NCBI GenBank assembly: GCA_016714815.1
Contig: JADKBZ010000012.1
Coordinates: forward strand, 124,001 to 188,000
Origin: Holophagales bacterium
GTDB lineage: Bacteria; Acidobacteriota; Thermoanaerobaculia; UBA5066
Direction: 5' to 3'
Length of the DNA stretch: 64,000 nucleotides
Shown: positions 44,120 to 52,235 of the stretch, piece by piece
How the letters are laid out: each line of letters opens with the position of its first letter
Position numbering within the stretch: position 1 is the first letter of the stretch
The notes under the pieces: generated by a model
Told to the model about the DNA's origin: nothing
Databases searched by the model: none
The model's input: only the letters and a program-made list of their open reading frames with translations
Program-made: the position numbers and the translations under genes

Positions 44120-44584
44120 ATGGCCGCCCGTGAGAACACGCTGCTCAAGAGCATCGTCGTCGGGACCGACTTCTCCGTCTGCGCCGCCCGCGCCCTCGGC
44201 CACGCCGTGGCGCTCGCGCAGCTCGCCGGAACGAAGATCCACCTCGTCCACGTCCTCCTCGAGCCGGTCCAGGCGCTCGACGTCGCCGCCGCGCTCCCCT
44301 ACCCCGACGTCGAGGTCCGGAAGGAATGGGAGCAGGCCGCCCGCGTCAAGCTCGATCGCGAGGTCAGGGCGGCCGAGAAGCGGGGCGTGACGACGACCGC
44401 GGAGATCCGGTGGGGCCGCCCCTCCGACACGATCGTCGACACCGCCGCCAGGCAGAAGGCGACGCTGATCGTCCTCGGGACGCACGGCCGGTCGGCGCTC
44501 GAGAAGCTCCTTCTCGGCTCGACGGCGGAACGGGTCCTCCGCCTCTCTCCCGTGCCGGTCCTCACCGTTCGGGAGAAGAAGTAG
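44120..44584 (+). CDS. Universal stress protein, UspA family
   Basis: 154 residues, one Usp domain. IVVGTDFS opens the fold, and the ATP-binding motif GTHGRSALEKLLLGSTAERV (G-x2-G-x9-GS) is intact, so it belongs to the ATP-binding class. GGAGGTGA stands just before the ATG. It follows the amidohydrolase gene by 39 bases. Confidence 0.92.
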   Translation: MAARENTLLKSIVVGTDFSVCAARALGHAVALAQLAGTKIHLVHVLLEPVQALDVAAALPYPDVEVRKEWEQAARVKLDREVRAAEKRGVTTTAEIRWGRPSDTIVDTAARQKATLIVLGTHGRSALEKLLLGSTAERVLRLSPVPVLTVREKK

Positions 44585-44635
44585 CGCGCGCCGGAGAGAC
44601 CTTCGAGGCCTCCGCGGCGCGCGACGGGCGCCGCT

Positions 44636-45463
44636 CTAGTCGGCCTTTTCCCAGGCGTGCGGGATCTCGACCGGGAAGGGCGTCCTGAGGAGGCGCGTCC
44701 GGTCCCCGAAGTAGAGCCCCCCGGCCGTCGAGTCGCCGTAGCCGACCCACTCCTCGAAGTCGACGGCGTTCAGGAGGTCCTGAACGGCCACCGTCTTCGT
44801 CTTCTTCTTCGGGTTCTCCCGGATCTCCTTGCGGGCGTTCTCGTACCGGCTCGAGGCCGCCAGCTGCGTCTGGTCGGTCCGGAGCTCCGAGAAACAGACC
44901 TGGCGGAAGACCTTCCCGGGGCGGTGCGTGGCGTACCAGGCGTACTCGATCGGGGTCAGGTTGGAGAGGACGAGGAGCTCGAGCGGCGCGAAGATCGAGT
45001 AGAGCCGGGGCTCGCGCCGGGACGGCTCGGCGGCGCCGATGGCCTTGGCGACCTCGCCGGGGGCCATGCTCTCCTTGCAGGGCGCCGACTCGAAGCGGGC
45101 GATCTCCGTCGCGGCGCCCATGTCGAGGGCCTGGCCTCCCGTCTTCACGAGGAGCACCTTCCTGTACGCGTCGAGGGGGGTCGTCGTGAAGGCGTTGCTG
45201 GAGAGAGCCGTCTTCGTCCTCTTTCCGGAGACGACCTCCTGGAGCGCGCGCGCCGTGTCCCCGGCCGCGTCCCGCCAGCCCCCTTCCTCGAGGAAGGAGA
45301 AGGCCGCGGCCCCGTTCTCCAGGGCGAGGTCGACGAAGATCGCCCGGCCGTGGAAGTGCCGCCCCGACCCCGGCGAAAGGTGGTGGGCAAGCCCGTCCAC
45401 GCCGAGGCTCGTCGCGATCACGGAACCGTGAGGGATCGTCAGGACGAGGTTCAACCGTTCCAT
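44636..45463 (-). CDS. Protein of unknown function (275 aa)
   Basis: I do not recognise this protein. It starts MERLNLVLTIPHGSVIATSLGVDG, has a central GGQALDMGAATEIARFES segment, a hydrophobic stretch LYSIFAPLELLVLSNLTPIEYAWY, a Lys-rich patch NPKKKTKTV and a C-terminus with GYGDSTAGGLYFGDR. There is no signal peptide and no clear transmembrane helix. It lies 43 bases downstream of the RmlC-like gene on the same strand, probably in one operon. Codon use matches its neighbours, so it is likely real. Confidence 0.7.
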   Translation of the reverse strand: MERLNLVLTIPHGSVIATSLGVDGLAHHLSPGSGRHFHGRAIFVDLALENGAAAFSFLEEGGWRDAAGDTARALQEVVSGKRTKTALSSNAFTTTPLDAYRKVLLVKTGGQALDMGAATEIARFESAPCKESMAPGEVAKAIGAAEPSRREPRLYSIFAPLELLVLSNLTPIEYAWYATHRPGKVFRQVCFSELRTDQTQLAASSRYENARKEIRENPKKKTKTVAVQDLLNAVDFEEWVGYGDSTAGGLYFGDRTRLLRTPFPVEIPHAWEKAD

Positions 45464-45506
45464 CGTTTCTCCTGGCTCCCGGCAGCGCCGGAAGCGTCTG
45501 TTCGGC

Positions 45507-46085
45507 TCAGCCGTTCGGGGTGTCCCACAGGTCGCGGACGGCCGGATGATCCCAGGGGATCCGGAACTCGTCGGGATCGTTCACGTCGAACGTCCGCGTC
45601 ACGATGTAGAAGAGGGCGCACGGGTTCGTGAGCGGCCGGTAGCCGTGGGCGACCCCTTCCGGAATCCTCACGAGGAGGTCCTGCCCGTCCCCGGCGACGA
45701 GAACCTGCGTCCGGAGATAGGTCGGCGACTCCTTCCGCACGTCGAAGAGGACGAACTTCGCCTTCGAGGGATGCGGGCAGTACCAGACGTCCTGCTGCTT
45801 GAGGTGGTAGTGGAGACCCTTGATGTGGTTCTCCACGTCCACGATCGTGTAGTTCATCTGGGCGACCGGCACGCCCTCGAAATACGCGGCGAGCCCCTCG
45901 CTCCCGGGGTGGTTGGGATTCGCGCGGTAGATCTCCTGGAAGAAGCCCCGGTCGTCGACGAACCGGGGAAGCCGGTGCACCGACACGCCATCGATCGGCC
46001 CGGTCCTGGCGTAGGCCTTCGTCCCGGACCGGAACTCCTCGCCAATCGCCTCGATGGACAGGACGGGTGTCGGCGTGCTGCTCAT
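45507..46085 (-). CDS. dTDP-4-dehydrorhamnose 3,5-epimerase-like cupin (RmlC family)
   Basis: 192 residues. FVDDRGFFQEIYR, QMNYTIVDVENHIKGLHYHLKQQDVWYCP with the catalytic His region, FDVRKESPTYL, and the C-terminal IPEGVAHGYRPLTN match the RmlC fold. RmlC epimerises C3 and C5 of a dTDP-keto sugar for rhamnose. The usual RGLHYQ is KGLHYH here and no rmlA, B or D is adjacent, so the sugar could be different. Confidence 0.8.
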   Translation of the reverse strand: MSSTPTPVLSIEAIGEEFRSGTKAYARTGPIDGVSVHRLPRFVDDRGFFQEIYRANPNHPGSEGLAAYFEGVPVAQMNYTIVDVENHIKGLHYHLKQQDVWYCPHPSKAKFVLFDVRKESPTYLRTQVLVAGDGQDLLVRIPEGVAHGYRPLTNPCALFYIVTRTFDVNDPDEFRIPWDHPAVRDLWDTPNG

Positions 46086-46133
46086 TCCGGCATTCTAATC
46101 GGTGCAGGGGCCGTGCTAGCCTCCCCGGGCCTG

Positions 46134-47402
46134 ATGCCGAAGAGGATCATCTCCGTCTCCTCCGGGAAGGGCGGCGTCGGCAAGACGACCGTCGCGACCA
46201 ACTTCGCGCTTTCGCTCTCGCGGTACGCCCCCACGCTCCTCGTCGACCTCGACACGGGGACCTCCTCCGTCCGCAACACGATCGGGGTCCCCGTGGAGCG
46301 CGACCTCTACCACTTCTTCCGCAAGGGCTTCCGGCTCGACGAGTGCATCACGCGTCTGCCTTCCTCGTGGGACCCGGACGGCCTCTACTCGAACTTCGGC
46401 TTCGTGGCCGCGCCTCTCCACCTGATCGAGGACGTCACGAACTTCGGCCCCGCGAGGAAGGTCCTTCTCTCGGCGGCGATCAACGAGCTCCCGGCCGACT
46501 ACATCGTCCTCGACATGAAGGCCGGGATCGACGCGAACGTCGTCGACTTCCTCCCCTGGTCGAACTCCGGGATCCTCGTCTTCACCCCCCACCTGCCGTC
46601 GGCGACGCTCGCCGCGTCGGACATCGTCAAGGCGATCCTCTTCCGCAAGCTCCGGATCGTCTTCTCCCCCGAGAGCCCCTTCTACTCCCAGGTGAAGGAC
46701 CCCCGGACGACGACGACGCTCGTCAACGACCTCCTCGACCAGGTGGAGGACGTCTACGAGCCGGCGCTGCCGAACCTCGACGCCTTCCTCGTCGACCTCG
46801 CCTCGGCCCTCGGCCCTCATCCGGTGCTCGAGCAGGTGGCCCGGACCGTCGAGCACTTTCGCGTCCACTACGTCCTGAACGCCTTCAACGGCCTCGACGA
46901 GGCGTTCGACACGGCCGTGAAGCCCTTCGTCGAGAACCTCGTCCGCACGGTCTCCGAACGGATGACGCTGACGAACCTCGGCTGGGTGGTGAAGTCGGAC
47001 GAGATTCACCTCGGCAACTGCCGCAAGCGCCCCGTCCTCCTCTCTCCCCGCGACGGCCACGCCCACTCGCAGGCGACCCGGGGCGAGAAGGCCCTCGACG
47101 CCCTGATCCGAGAGACGACCGGCCTGGGCCTGGAGCCGAGGAAGCCGAAACCGGTCCTGCCCGTCCCGACCCGGCCCGACCCGGAGAGCGCCCTCGCGCG
47201 CGAGCTCGACTCCCTGAACCGGATGTACCACCGAAAGGGGAACCGCGACGACCCGCGCGACAACTTCGACTACCTCACCGCCCGGGCGCTCCACGTCCTG
47301 ACGCACTCCCGGCCATCGGAGTTCGGCTCCCCCCGCCTCTGCGGCCCGTCCGAGATCCTCAAGTCCTTCTTCCCGAAGAGCGGCGGGCCACCCCTGGCGT
47401 GA
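46134..47402 (+). CDS. MinD/ParA-like P-loop ATPase (FlhG-type)
   Basis: 422 residues from ATG 46134. The deviant Walker A of the MinD family is present (SSGKGGVGKTTVATNFA), with switch I LLVDLDTGTSSVRNTIG and Walker B DYIVLDMKAG. After the ATPase core (to about 270) there is a unique C-terminal region of about 150 residues without known motifs. No flagellar or division gene is near, so the cargo is unknown. It is divergent from the RmlC-like operon. The small membrane protein gene overlaps its stop. Confidence 0.83.
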   Translation: MPKRIISVSSGKGGVGKTTVATNFALSLSRYAPTLLVDLDTGTSSVRNTIGVPVERDLYHFFRKGFRLDECITRLPSSWDPDGLYSNFGFVAAPLHLIEDVTNFGPARKVLLSAAINELPADYIVLDMKAGIDANVVDFLPWSNSGILVFTPHLPSATLAASDIVKAILFRKLRIVFSPESPFYSQVKDPRTTTTLVNDLLDQVEDVYEPALPNLDAFLVDLASALGPHPVLEQVARTVEHFRVHYVLNAFNGLDEAFDTAVKPFVENLVRTVSERMTLTNLGWVVKSDEIHLGNCRKRPVLLSPRDGHAHSQATRGEKALDALIRETTGLGLEPRKPKPVLPVPTRPDPESALARELDSLNRMYHRKGNRDDPRDNFDYLTARALHVLTHSRPSEFGSPRLCGPSEILKSFFPKSGGPPLA

Positions 47403-47659
47403 AGGGCTCCGGCCGCGTCGCCGCGATCCTCCTCGCGCTGCTGACGGGCGTCGCCCTCCTCCTCTTCCGCGGGCGGCTGGGCGAGCTGGCGCGGAGGTTC
47501 CGGCTCGCGTTCCTCGCCGTCGTCACCGTCCTCTGCGGCTCGATGCTCGTTCGGGGGCTCCACGCGGAGGGGGACCGCCGCCTCGTCGCGCTCGCGGCGT
47601 TCGCCGTCGTCGCTCCGTGCGTCGTCCTGGCCTGGCGCGATTTCTTCCGGTCGCGGTAG
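47399..47659 (+). CDS. Small membrane protein (86 aa)
   Basis: The GTG start overlaps the stop of the MinD-like gene (GTGA). The protein has three hydrophobic stretches (RVAAILLALLTGVALLLF, LAFLAVVTVLCGSMLV and LVALAAFAVVAPCVVLAW). The family is unknown. Coupling suggests it may be a membrane partner of the MinD-like ATPase. Confidence 0.6.
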   Translation: MKGSGRVAAILLALLTGVALLLFRGRLGELARRFRLAFLAVVTVLCGSMLVRGLHAEGDRRLVALAAFAVVAPCVVLAWRDFFRSR

Positions 47660-47669
47660 CTCCCGGCTC

Positions 47670-49970
47670 CTATCGCACGAGGACCCGGTCGAGGAGGATT
47701 CCGAGCTCGCGCGAGTCGCCGCCGAGCCCGGCCGCCTTCGGCACGAGCACGGGGGATTCGAGCTCCACCCGCACCGGCTCGGCTCCCGCCATCCGCTCGC
47801 GGACCGCCTCGCCGAGGGAGAGGCGGGCCTCGGCGAAGTCGCCGGGCAGAACGCTCACGCTGCCGGCGGAAACGCCCCCGACGGAGACGGCGACCGTCAC
47901 CGGAGCGTCTCCGGGCGCTTTTGCCCGGAACGCGATCTCCCGCGGCTCGAGGCCCGGCAGCGGAACCCAGACGAAGGAGGACCGTCCCGAGGTCCAGCGC
48001 GTCGTCAGGCTGCTCTTCGGGTCCGTCTCCCGGTCGTGGAATCCGTCCAGTCCCGCCCACGCGTCCCGAGGCCGCCCGAGGTCGAGGATCCGTTCCTCGC
48101 CGAGAGGCTCCCAGATCGTCTCGGGCGGCGCCGAGAAGGTCCACTCGCGGAAGAGCGCGCAGCCGGAGGCGGGCCTCTTCACTCCCGGAAGCGCCGGGAG
48201 GGCCTCCGGCCGGTCGCACGAGAGGACGACCTCGCGCGGCCTCGGAAGCGGGCCGTAGACGGGAACCGGAACGATCGCCAGCTCGAAGTCCCCCGGCGCC
48301 AGACGCCGGGTCAGGAGGATTCGGTCCGTTTCGACGTCCCGGACCGTGAGGGTCGTCGCTCCTTCGACGTCCTGCCGACGGCCCCGGAGAAGGGCGACCG
48401 GCGGACCTTGAAGTCCGGGAATGATGAGACGGGCCGCGGCTCCGGCCCAGCGGACCGTCGGCGCTCCCGGGGCCCGTTCGCGCACGCCGAATCCCGGGCC
48501 GAAGAGGGGAGGCGCCGGGTCGCGAAGGGCCACGCCGAGGAGGCGGCGATTCCCGAGCGCGTCCGCGACCCGGCCGCCGTGGAACCAGGAACGCCAGGCG
48601 GGATCCGTCCGGTCGGGAGGGTCGGTTTCCTCGGTGAGGTCCGCGATCCGCACGAGCCTCTTGTTCATGTGAGGAACCGTCTCGAGGAGGAGATCGTCCG
48701 TGAGCCCCCAGACGTTCAGCCGTCCCTCCCAGATCTGGGTCCTCACGAACGAGGCGAAGACGCCGTCCGCGACGATCGTCTCGCGGCCCGGGTGGCCGTA
48801 GCGGGAGATCTCGTCGATGGCCAGGGTCGGCGGGGTCTCCTTCGTCGCCCCGTAGCGAACCTCGGGCCACGCCTGCAGGCCGAAGAGCGCCGCCCCCGCG
48901 AGCATCGAGGCGAAGCCGAGCTTCGGGCGGCGAAGGAGAGCCCCCGCGCCCGCCGCCGCCGGCAGCGAGAGAACGAGGACGAACGGGACGGAGTAGCGCG
49001 ACATGGCCCGGCTGTGGAGAAACCAGAGCGAGAGGAAGGCGGGAACGAGGACGAGGAGGAGGCTGACCGCGGCTCTCGGGGCCCGGCGCGCCGTGGCGAA
49101 GAGGCCCGCGAAGGCCAGGACGAGGACGACGAGCGCCCGGCGCCACGAGAGGAAGTCCCTCACGAGGAACGAGTCGAGGAGCGTGCCGAACGTCCCCGTC
49201 GCGAAGGCGTGGGCCCGGAACTCCGCCCTCTCGCCCACGGCCGCGAAGAGCCCGGGAACGCCCCCGGCCTCGCCGAGGAGCCAGAGGCCCCAGACGAGCG
49301 TTCCCGCGAGCCCCGCACCGACGAGCGCGGCGGCGGCACGCCTTCCCCTGCGGTCCCGCGAGAGGCGCAGGGCCTCCACGAGGAGGAGCGGCCCGAAGGC
49401 GAGGACCAGGTGCGGGCGGACTCCGGCCCCGGCCGCGGCCGAAAGGCCCGCGACGAGCCCGAAGGGCCAGGAGAGCCGCCCGTTCTCCACCCGCTCGGCG
49501 GCAGCCCCGAGCGCCGCCAGGGAGACCAGGAAGAGCGCCGTCGAGGGGGAGTCGGTGAACGCCCTCCCTCCGTTCACCCAGACCACCGGAAGAAATGCGG
49601 CGAACGCCGTTCCCCCCAGCGCCGCCCAGCCGCCGACGAGCCGCCGGCCCCAGAGGAAGAGGGCCGGCAGCGCGAGGCTCGAGAGCAGCGTCGCGGCCAC
49701 GGTGAGCGCGAAGAAGGGCGACGGAACGAACGGGAGAAGCGCCCGGCCGATCAGGATCCAGACGGGAAACCCCGGCGCCTGGGGGGAGAGCTGGTACATG
49801 TCGAAGCGCGTGACGGCCCCCGCGAAGACCGTTTCGTCGATCTCCCCCGGCGACACGGCGATCGCCAGGAAGCGCGTCGCGACGATGGCTCCGAGGACCA
49901 GCGCGACGAGCGGGAGCGGTGGTTCGGCAGGCCTGGGCTGGGAGAGAGCGGACTTCACGGGAGGCGACAT
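47670..49970 (-). CDS. Membrane glycosyltransferase-like protein (GT39/ArnT type) with C-terminal beta domain
   Basis: 766 residues from ATG 49970. The N-terminal 420 or so residues hold about ten transmembrane helices, beginning LVALVLGAIVATRFL. The loop SPGEIDETVFAGAVTRFDMY puts acidic residues where lipid-linked-sugar transferases of the GT39/PMT superfamily have their catalytic Asp, and APGFPVWILIGRALL follows. The C-terminal 330 residues have no membrane helices and look beta-rich. It probably moves a sugar from a polyprenyl carrier to an envelope target. Assignment rests on topology and the loop motif. Confidence 0.65.
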   Translation of the reverse strand: MSPPVKSALSQPRPAEPPLPLVALVLGAIVATRFLAIAVSPGEIDETVFAGAVTRFDMYQLSPQAPGFPVWILIGRALLPFVPSPFFALTVAATLLSSLALPALFLWGRRLVGGWAALGGTAFAAFLPVVWVNGGRAFTDSPSTALFLVSLAALGAAAERVENGRLSWPFGLVAGLSAAAGAGVRPHLVLAFGPLLLVEALRLSRDRRGRRAAAALVGAGLAGTLVWGLWLLGEAGGVPGLFAAVGERAEFRAHAFATGTFGTLLDSFLVRDFLSWRRALVVLVLAFAGLFATARRAPRAAVSLLLVLVPAFLSLWFLHSRAMSRYSVPFVLVLSLPAAAGAGALLRRPKLGFASMLAGAALFGLQAWPEVRYGATKETPPTLAIDEISRYGHPGRETIVADGVFASFVRTQIWEGRLNVWGLTDDLLLETVPHMNKRLVRIADLTEETDPPDRTDPAWRSWFHGGRVADALGNRRLLGVALRDPAPPLFGPGFGVRERAPGAPTVRWAGAAARLIIPGLQGPPVALLRGRRQDVEGATTLTVRDVETDRILLTRRLAPGDFELAIVPVPVYGPLPRPREVVLSCDRPEALPALPGVKRPASGCALFREWTFSAPPETIWEPLGEERILDLGRPRDAWAGLDGFHDRETDPKSSLTTRWTSGRSSFVWVPLPGLEPREIAFRAKAPGDAPVTVAVSVGGVSAGSVSVLPGDFAEARLSLGEAVRERMAGAEPVRVELESPVLVPKAAGLGGDSRELGILLDRVLVR

Positions 49971-50076
49971 TCTAGGGGTCCCGGCGACGGCCGGCCGTGC
50001 GTTCGGGAGCCCGGTGGGATCCGCGGCGCCCGGGGCGCTAGAATGAGACGATGCTTCTGAGGACCCACCTGCAGGG

Positions 50077-51468
50077 ATGACCGAGCCCCGGATCATCCCC
50101 CGCGCCGAGCACCCCATCTCGCGCGGCTACATCGACCCCGACGCCCTGAAGGTTCTCTACCGCCTGCACCGGTCCGGGTTCAAGGCGTACCTCGTCGGCG
50201 GCTCCGTACGCGATCTCCTGACGGGACGGACCCCGAAGGACTTCGACATCGGGACCGACGCCCGCCCGCAGGACGTCCGCCGGCTCTTCCGCAACTGCCG
50301 CGTCGTCGGCCGCCGCTTCCGGCTCGCCCACGTCCTCTTCGACGGGGGAAAGCTCGTCGAGGTCTCCACCTTCCGGAAGCGTCCGGAGCCGGAGGAGGCC
50401 GAACCGGGCGCAACGGGCGACGTCGACCTCCTGATCCGCTCCGACAACACCTTCGGCACCCCCGCCGAGGACGCCGTCCGGCGCGACTTCACGATCAACG
50501 GCCTCTTCTACGACATCTCGAACTTCGCCGTGATCGACTACGTCGGAGGCGTCGCAGACCTCGAGCGGCACCTCGTCCGGACGATCGGCGACCCCGAGAT
50601 CCGCTTCCGCGAGGACCCCGTCCGGATGATGCGGGCTTGCGAGTTCGCGGCCCGGCTCGGCTTCGAGATGTCCCCGGGCGTCCGCGCGGCCATCGACGAC
50701 AACCGCCGCGAGATCCGCAAGAGCGCCGCACCGCGGGTCACGGAGGAGCTCCTCGACCCGCTGCGGCGCGGCTGGGGAGCCGCCACCTACCGGCTCTGGT
50801 CCGAGACGGGGCTCCTCGGCGAGATCTTTCCCGACCTGGACCGCGAGATCGGAGGGAAGGCTGGCGCCACCGGCCTCTTCTGGAAGATGCTCGCCGAGAC
50901 CGACCGGCGGCGGGCGGGCGGAGAGATCCTCTCCGACGCGAGCCTCCTCGGCGTCGTCTTCCTCCCGCTCCTCTTCTCGGCGATCCGGACCCGCTCGGGA
51001 GGCAAGGTCGACGCCGCCAAGCTCCTCCTTCTCCTCGAGGAAGTGGTCAACCCCTCGTCGATCCGCCTTTCCCTCCCGAACGCGGCGATCCACGACCTCA
51101 AGCAGGGCCTCTTCACGATGGGGCGTCTCGCCGAGCTGGGGCCGGGCGACGCCGCCGCGCGGCGCCTCGTGACGAAGGGCTACTTCCCGGTGGCCGTCGG
51201 CCTGCTCTCGCTCTACTCGGCCGCCTCGGGGCGTTACCGCGACGCGGCCAACACGTGGGAAGACGTTCTCCGGCGAGGGGGACGGACCCCGCGGCCGGGG
51301 GAAGACATCCGGGCGGCGATTCCGTTCCCCGAGGCGCTCATCCCCCACGAGACGCACGATCCGCACGAGGTCTTCCTGCCCGACGACGCTCGTCCGGCGG
51401 CCCGCCCCGCCCACCGACGCCGGCGGCGGCGGAGCGGCGGCAGCGGCAGCCCGGGCGCGGCCGCCTAG
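50077..51468 (+). CDS. pcnB: Poly(A) polymerase, PcnB type
   Basis: 463 residues. The nucleotidyltransferase head shows GGSVRDLLTGRTPKDFDIGT with the catalytic DxD. The signature VVGRRFRLAHV separates bacterial poly(A) polymerases from CCA-adding enzymes. RRDFTINGLFYD and EDPVRMMRACEFAARLGF follow. The C-terminus is a basic tail (HRRRRRRSGG), also common in PcnB. It adds 3' A tails that promote RNA decay. A 9-codon mini-frame (50051-50080) ends over its ATG. The stop overlaps the stop of the convergent CpcT-like gene in the shared CTAG. Confidence 0.9.
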   Translation: MTEPRIIPRAEHPISRGYIDPDALKVLYRLHRSGFKAYLVGGSVRDLLTGRTPKDFDIGTDARPQDVRRLFRNCRVVGRRFRLAHVLFDGGKLVEVSTFRKRPEPEEAEPGATGDVDLLIRSDNTFGTPAEDAVRRDFTINGLFYDISNFAVIDYVGGVADLERHLVRTIGDPEIRFREDPVRMMRACEFAARLGFEMSPGVRAAIDDNRREIRKSAAPRVTEELLDPLRRGWGAATYRLWSETGLLGEIFPDLDREIGGKAGATGLFWKMLAETDRRRAGGEILSDASLLGVVFLPLLFSAIRTRSGGKVDAAKLLLLLEEVVNPSSIRLSLPNAAIHDLKQGLFTMGRLAELGPGDAAARRLVTKGYFPVAVGLLSLYSAASGRYRDAANTWEDVLRRGGRTPRPGEDIRAAIPFPEALIPHETHDPHEVFLPDDARPAARPAHRRRRRRSGGSGSPGAAA

Positions 51469-52154
51469 TCTTTCGCCGGCGTCTCGGAGGGTGGCCCCTC
51501 CGAGCGCCGCTCGAAGACGTAGGGGCCTTCCTTCGCTCCCCAGACCTGGCGGTCCTCGAGGTCGTACCCGCGGTCCCACGACTCCATCCGACCCGCGACG
51601 AGCTTCGCCCGCGACGTGGCGTAGCGGGCCCCCGAGCGTGCCGACGGGCAGTTCTTCCCCTCGGTGCCCCCCTCCCACCCTTCGGCGCCCTTCTTCAGCC
51701 GCACGGCGCACCCGAGCCTCTCGACGACGTCTCCCGGGCCGTAGAGCGCGAGGTCGGACGGGTCTCGCCACTTCCCCTTGACGGCGAGCTCCTCCTTCGG
51801 CTCGAAGACGCGCGACACGACGCCGCCGTCGGCCGTCTCCTCGATCCGGTAGAAGCGGATCCGGTAGGGCTTGTCGGGGGTCGCCACCATCGACTGCTCG
51901 ACGTAGAGAACGGGCGAGCCCGATCCGAGCCGGCTCTTCGGCACGCGCACCGCGACGAGCCGTACCGCCTGGAATCCGTCCGGGTTCGCGTCGGCCTGCG
52001 TCTTCGAGTCGAACGTCCCGGCGAGGAGGGCAGCCACCTCGTCCGTGACGCCGGGTTTGCCGGCTTCCGGTGTTTCGGCGGCCGCGGCCGCCGTCCTGAA
52101 GAGAGTCGCCGAAAGCAGGGCGGCGGTGATCGCGGCCGAAGGGAATCTCTTCAC
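51465..52154 (-). CDS. CpcT/CpeT-family protein with signal peptide
   Basis: 229 residues from a GTG at 52154. A signal peptide (FPSAAITAALLSATLFRTAAAAA) precedes a domain with the CpcT/CpeT pattern: LAGTFDSKTQADAN, RVPKSRLGSGSPVLYVEQSM, KPYRIRFYRIE, LGCAVRLKK, CPSARSGARYATSRAKL, MESWDRGYDLEDRQVWGAKEGPYVFER. In cyanobacteria this family attaches bilins to phycobiliproteins. There is no sign of phycobilisomes here and this copy is exported, so the role is probably different. Related proteins of unknown role occur in non-phototrophs. Confidence 0.75.
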   Translation of the reverse strand: MKRFPSAAITAALLSATLFRTAAAAAETPEAGKPGVTDEVAALLAGTFDSKTQADANPDGFQAVRLVAVRVPKSRLGSGSPVLYVEQSMVATPDKPYRIRFYRIEETADGGVVSRVFEPKEELAVKGKWRDPSDLALYGPGDVVERLGCAVRLKKGAEGWEGGTEGKNCPSARSGARYATSRAKLVAGRMESWDRGYDLEDRQVWGAKEGPYVFERRSEGPPSETPAKD

Positions 52155-52235
52155 GGGCCGTAGCGTAGCAATTTCCCCGGTCCGGCCCCGCCGGACGGCG
52201 TGACGCGTTCGAATGTCCGTCGTACTCTCTCCGCC

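Noticed and set aside
50077..51468. CCA-adding enzyme instead of poly(A) polymerase
   Set aside because: The VVGRRFRLAHV signature and the basic tail favour PcnB; CCA enzymes lack that signature.
51465..52154. Evidence for a cyanobacterial origin because of the CpcT-like protein
   Set aside because: No other photosynthetic or phycobilisome gene is present, the base composition is uniform, and the kinase-propeller and regulator-propeller proteins fit Acidobacteriota better.
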